A DNA stretch of 7,476 bases from Actinomycetota bacterium (GTDB lineage: Bacteria > Actinomycetota > Actinomycetes > Nanopelagicales > Nanopelagicaceae). Under the pieces are notes generated by a model, which was not told the origin of the DNA, did not search any database, and was given only the letters and a program-made list of their open reading frames with translations. Made by a program: the position numbers and the translations under genes. The stretch spans positions 1 to 7,476 of the forward strand of contig CANGCW010000045.1 in assembly GCA_947452525.1 (NCBI GenBank). Direction: 5' to 3'. Shown here piece after piece: positions 5,735-7,476 of the stretch (its first letter is position 1; the number at the start of each line of letters is the position of its first letter).

Positions 5735-6436
5735 CTACCAGTCAATGATGGTGCGCTCTTCCCAGAGAACACCAGTTTTGTCTGTCGTTGCATCGAATGG
5801 TCTACGCGCTAGCCAGATTGCCGTATCTGCGCCTTCTTCAACGGTAAGTGGCGCATCAGGGCCACCCATATCTGTCTGTGTGTGATTTGGGCAGACTGCA
5901 TCAACCAGCAAACCGCGCGAGCCATGTCCAGTCTCATGTGCGAGATTGCGCACCAGGGCGTTAACGCCCGCTTTGCTAATTCGATAGGGCGCTAGGCCAC
6001 CAGCATTTCCTGGCCCTGACATTCGACCGAGACAGGCGGAGAAGACGATGATTCGGCCGTTTCTTGCTTCAGCCATCGCGGCGCCCAGAATATTCATCGC
6101 AGAGAAGACTGAATCTAAGTTAATAGATAAAACTCTCCGCCACTCTTGAGTTGTAGTACGCAGAGTCTTCGACATCTTCTCGCTCATAACCCCATGGGCT
6201 AGGACCAGGATTTCAGGAGCGCCGTAAGACGCGAGAATCTCTCTAAACCCGTGCTCTGCTTCATCCAACTTCTCTAAATCAATTGCTTTGAATGAGCAAT
6301 CCAACTCTGACGCGGTCTGGGCCAATCGATCTGCATCTTTAGCAATTAAGAGAACTTCATGGCCATCCGCTTTGAGCGCCTTTGCAACTTCTCTGCCCAA
6401 TCCACGGGAACCACCTGTAACAATTGCCAGACCCAT
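5735..6436 (-). CDS. short-chain dehydrogenase/reductase (SDR), classical fold with altered catalytic motif
   Basis: This 233-residue cytosolic protein is of classical SDR length and should use NAD(P)(H) to oxidise or reduce an alcohol/carbonyl substrate that cannot be named. The nucleotide-binding loop VTGGSRGLG (residues 6-14) fits TGxxxGxG, D53 is in the expected adenine-binding place, and N106 lies in SINLDSVF. The Y151-R-I-S-K155 motif and CPNHTQTDMGGP loop resemble carbonyl-reductase-like members. Two motifs are off-consensus: NNAG reads LAHG (79-82), and in FSACLG the residue aligned with the catalytic serine is A134, with S133 one place earlier. The start at 6436 is preceded by AGAGGAAG (6445-6452). 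It is the last gene of a minus-strand operon, 5 nt after the 56-residue membrane protein gene. Confidence 0.9.
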   Translation of the reverse strand: MGLAIVTGGSRGLGREVAKALKADGHEVLLIAKDADRLAQTASELDCSFKAIDLEKLDEAEHGFREILASYGAPEILVLAHGVMSEKMSKTLRTTTQEWRRVLSINLDSVFSAMNILGAAMAEARNGRIIVFSACLGRMSGPGNAGGLAPYRISKAGVNALVRNLAHETGHGSRGLLVDAVCPNHTQTDMGGPDAPLTVEEGADTAIWLARRPFDATTDKTGVLWEERTIIDW

Positions 6437-6441
6437 AACTT

Positions 6442-6612
6442 TTACTTCCTCTTCAATTCGCGGAGAGAACGCTTAATCTCTCGACGATGTGCTTTTGACA
6501 CGCTCTTCTGCGAAGACGGGAAAGCCCAACGAAGAAAGAGTATGAAAAGAACGACAACGAGGAAGCCAGCGAAGCCGCTAAGAAAGAGTGAAGAATCAAT
6601 TCCGCCGAGCAT
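6442..6612 (-). CDS. small single-span membrane protein, unnamed (56 residues)
   Basis: I do not recognise a family. The ORF begins at ATG 6612-6610 and ends at TAA 6444-6442. Residues about 9-31 form one hydrophobic segment (FLSGFAGFLVVVLFILFLRWAF), followed by a strongly basic tail with about a dozen Lys/Arg (AHRREIKRSLRELKRK). By the positive-inside rule the tail should face the cytoplasm with the short N terminus outside. The start shares its A with the stop of the upstream permease (TGATG), and the SDR start follows 5 nt after its stop. Its own ribosome binding site is poor (AAGGAT about 13 nt away), so translation probably depends on coupling. Gene spacing is the main evidence that it is real. 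It may assist the ABC transporter, but that is only inference. Confidence 0.6.
   Translation of the reverse strand: MLGGIDSSLFLSGFAGFLVVVLFILFLRWAFPSSQKSVSKAHRREIKRSLRELKRK
6445..6452 (-). promoter_or_regulatory. ribosome binding site of the SDR gene
   Basis: Read on the minus strand, AGAGGAAG lies 8 nt before the ATG at 6436. It sits inside the last codons of the upstream 56-residue ORF and supports both the SDR start and operon translation. Confidence 0.8.
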
Positions 6613-7460
6613 CAGGAGGTTACATCCTTCTTATTGAACTTGATGATGGAGAACGCGATGAGTAAAGCGAAGGTCATGACGCTGTACGAAGCGCCTCGGA
6701 CCATCGATCCCCACTGCACCGTGCTTGAGAGCGCATCGAACCACGAGAATGAGTAATGCACTGGTAACCAGACGCGTATATTTCCGAGGCCTGAGATCGC
6801 ATCAAGGATATTCAAGAGAATAACGACGCCGATTGCTCCGCCCACAGCACCAAGTGGAACATCTGTAGTGACGCTAATAAAGAAGGCCAATCCAGCTGTG
6901 AAGAGAAGTGAGATGGATACGTAAATAGAGATGATGACGAGGCGCTTAATCGCAACGCTGTTCTCAAGCGTCGCTCCCAGCGGTGTCTGCAAAGGCTTTG
7001 AGCCAAAAGCAATCATCCCGATGATCCACGAGGCTACTGGAAGGAGGACCATGGCAATTGCGGAGAGCGTCAGGCTGACCTTTAGCTTCTGAATAAGGAG
7101 GCGAGTACGTGGAACTGGTGCCGCTAACAAGTAACGGAGCGTTGACCACGACGCCTCGGATGCCACAGTGTCACCGTTAAAGAGTGAGACCACTGCGATC
7201 AACAGGAATGGCGTTGCAAAGTAGAACATCGTAATGGTGAAGTTCGCTGCGCCTTGGGTTGCAAGGCCAATGAGGTCAGCCGTTCCTGAACCCAACTTCG
7301 TTGGTCCACCACTATGACCGGAAGGGCCGAACTTCACTGCTGATGCCACAATAACCGGCAGTGAGAGCACAAATGCATAGGCGAAGAGCGTGCGCTTGCG
7401 CTTAATTTGGCGATAGAGCTCGACCCGATATGGAAGTGTCTTCTCAGCTGTGTAGCTCAT
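6612..7460 (-). CDS. ABC-2 type transporter permease subunit
   Basis: This 282-residue integral membrane protein is predicted to be the membrane half of an ABC-2 type exporter. Six hydrophobic spans are visible at about residues 24-42, 73-94, 127-152, 172-195, 202-221 and 255-273. Between spans 2 and 3 lies GDTVASEASWSTLRYLLAAP followed by VPRTRLLIQK, a cytoplasmic segment typical of the family (E-x-x-x-x-T-L-R-x-L-L-x-x-P-x-x-R). The start at 7460 is preceded by AAAGGAG with a 5-nt spacer. Such permeases work with an ATPase usually encoded just upstream; that gene would lie beyond the right edge on the same strand. The substrate cannot be read from the sequence. Downstream, the 56-residue membrane protein overlaps by 1 nt. 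Family call is confident. Confidence 0.9.
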   Translation of the reverse strand: MSYTAEKTLPYRVELYRQIKRKRTLFAYAFVLSLPVIVASAVKFGPSGHSGGPTKLGSGTADLIGLATQGAANFTITMFYFATPFLLIAVVSLFNGDTVASEASWSTLRYLLAAPVPRTRLLIQKLKVSLTLSAIAMVLLPVASWIIGMIAFGSKPLQTPLGATLENSVAIKRLVIISIYVSISLLFTAGLAFFISVTTDVPLGAVGGAIGVVILLNILDAISGLGNIRVWLPVHYSFSWFDALSSTVQWGSMVRGASYSVMTFALLIAFSIIKFNKKDVTS

Positions 7461-7465
7461 GACTA

Positions 7466-7472
7466 CTCCTTT
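7466..7472 (-). promoter_or_regulatory. ribosome binding site of the ABC permease
   Basis: AAAGGAG on the minus strand, 5 nt before the ATG at 7460. It is a near-ideal site and fixes the start. Only 4 bases remain before the window edge, so no promoter can be judged. Confidence 0.85.
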
Positions 7473-7476
7473 CCAA

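Noticed and set aside
6359..6637. 92-residue + strand ORF across the start of the SDR and the small membrane gene
   Set aside because: It is antisense to two better supported genes, has no domain, and its Lys/Arg-rich stretch mirrors the antisense of the small membrane protein.

Overview
This 7.5 kb chromosomal stretch looks bacterial and probably comes from an actinobacterium, perhaps a small planktonic, sunlight-exposed lineage. That assignment is inference. It rests on roughly balanced base composition, a BspA/IPT/OmpA-like secreted protein with a long Pro-Thr linker, a probable leaderless start on an actinobacterial-style TANNNT -10 element, and a light-dependent DNA repair gene. I see no tRNA, rRNA, CRISPR array or mobile element.

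Layout, left to right. Positions 1-362 hold a decayed or frameshifted end of an FkbM-type methyltransferase. Positions 363-515 carry a weak terminator candidate, a promoter candidate, a GC-rich 5'UTR hairpin and a clear ribosome binding site. Positions 516-4046 encode one very large secreted protein on the + strand: signal peptide, PKD-like segment, nine BspA/DUF285 repeats, five IPT/TIG domains, a DUF5018-like Ig domain, a Pro-Thr linker and a C-terminal OmpA-like domain. A strong hairpin terminator follows.

Positions 4125-5734 are a two-gene + strand unit. A 46-residue DUF2256 protein with four cysteines overlaps by 4 nt an iron-sulfur photolyase of the PhrB/CryB (6-4) type, in which all four predicted cluster cysteines and the active-site His pair are visible. 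The photolyase stop codon directly abuts the stop of a convergent minus-strand operon.

The minus-strand operon runs from the right edge to 5735: an ABC-2 type permease (its ATPase should lie beyond the right edge), a 56-residue single-span membrane protein, and a short-chain dehydrogenase/reductase. The first junction is a 1-nt TGATG overlap and the second a 5-nt gap, so translation is probably coupled.

The items most worth a second look are the DUF2256-photolyase pair, the surface protein with five invariant C-x12-C pairs, the SDR whose usual catalytic serine position is alanine, and the unnamed 56-residue membrane protein.
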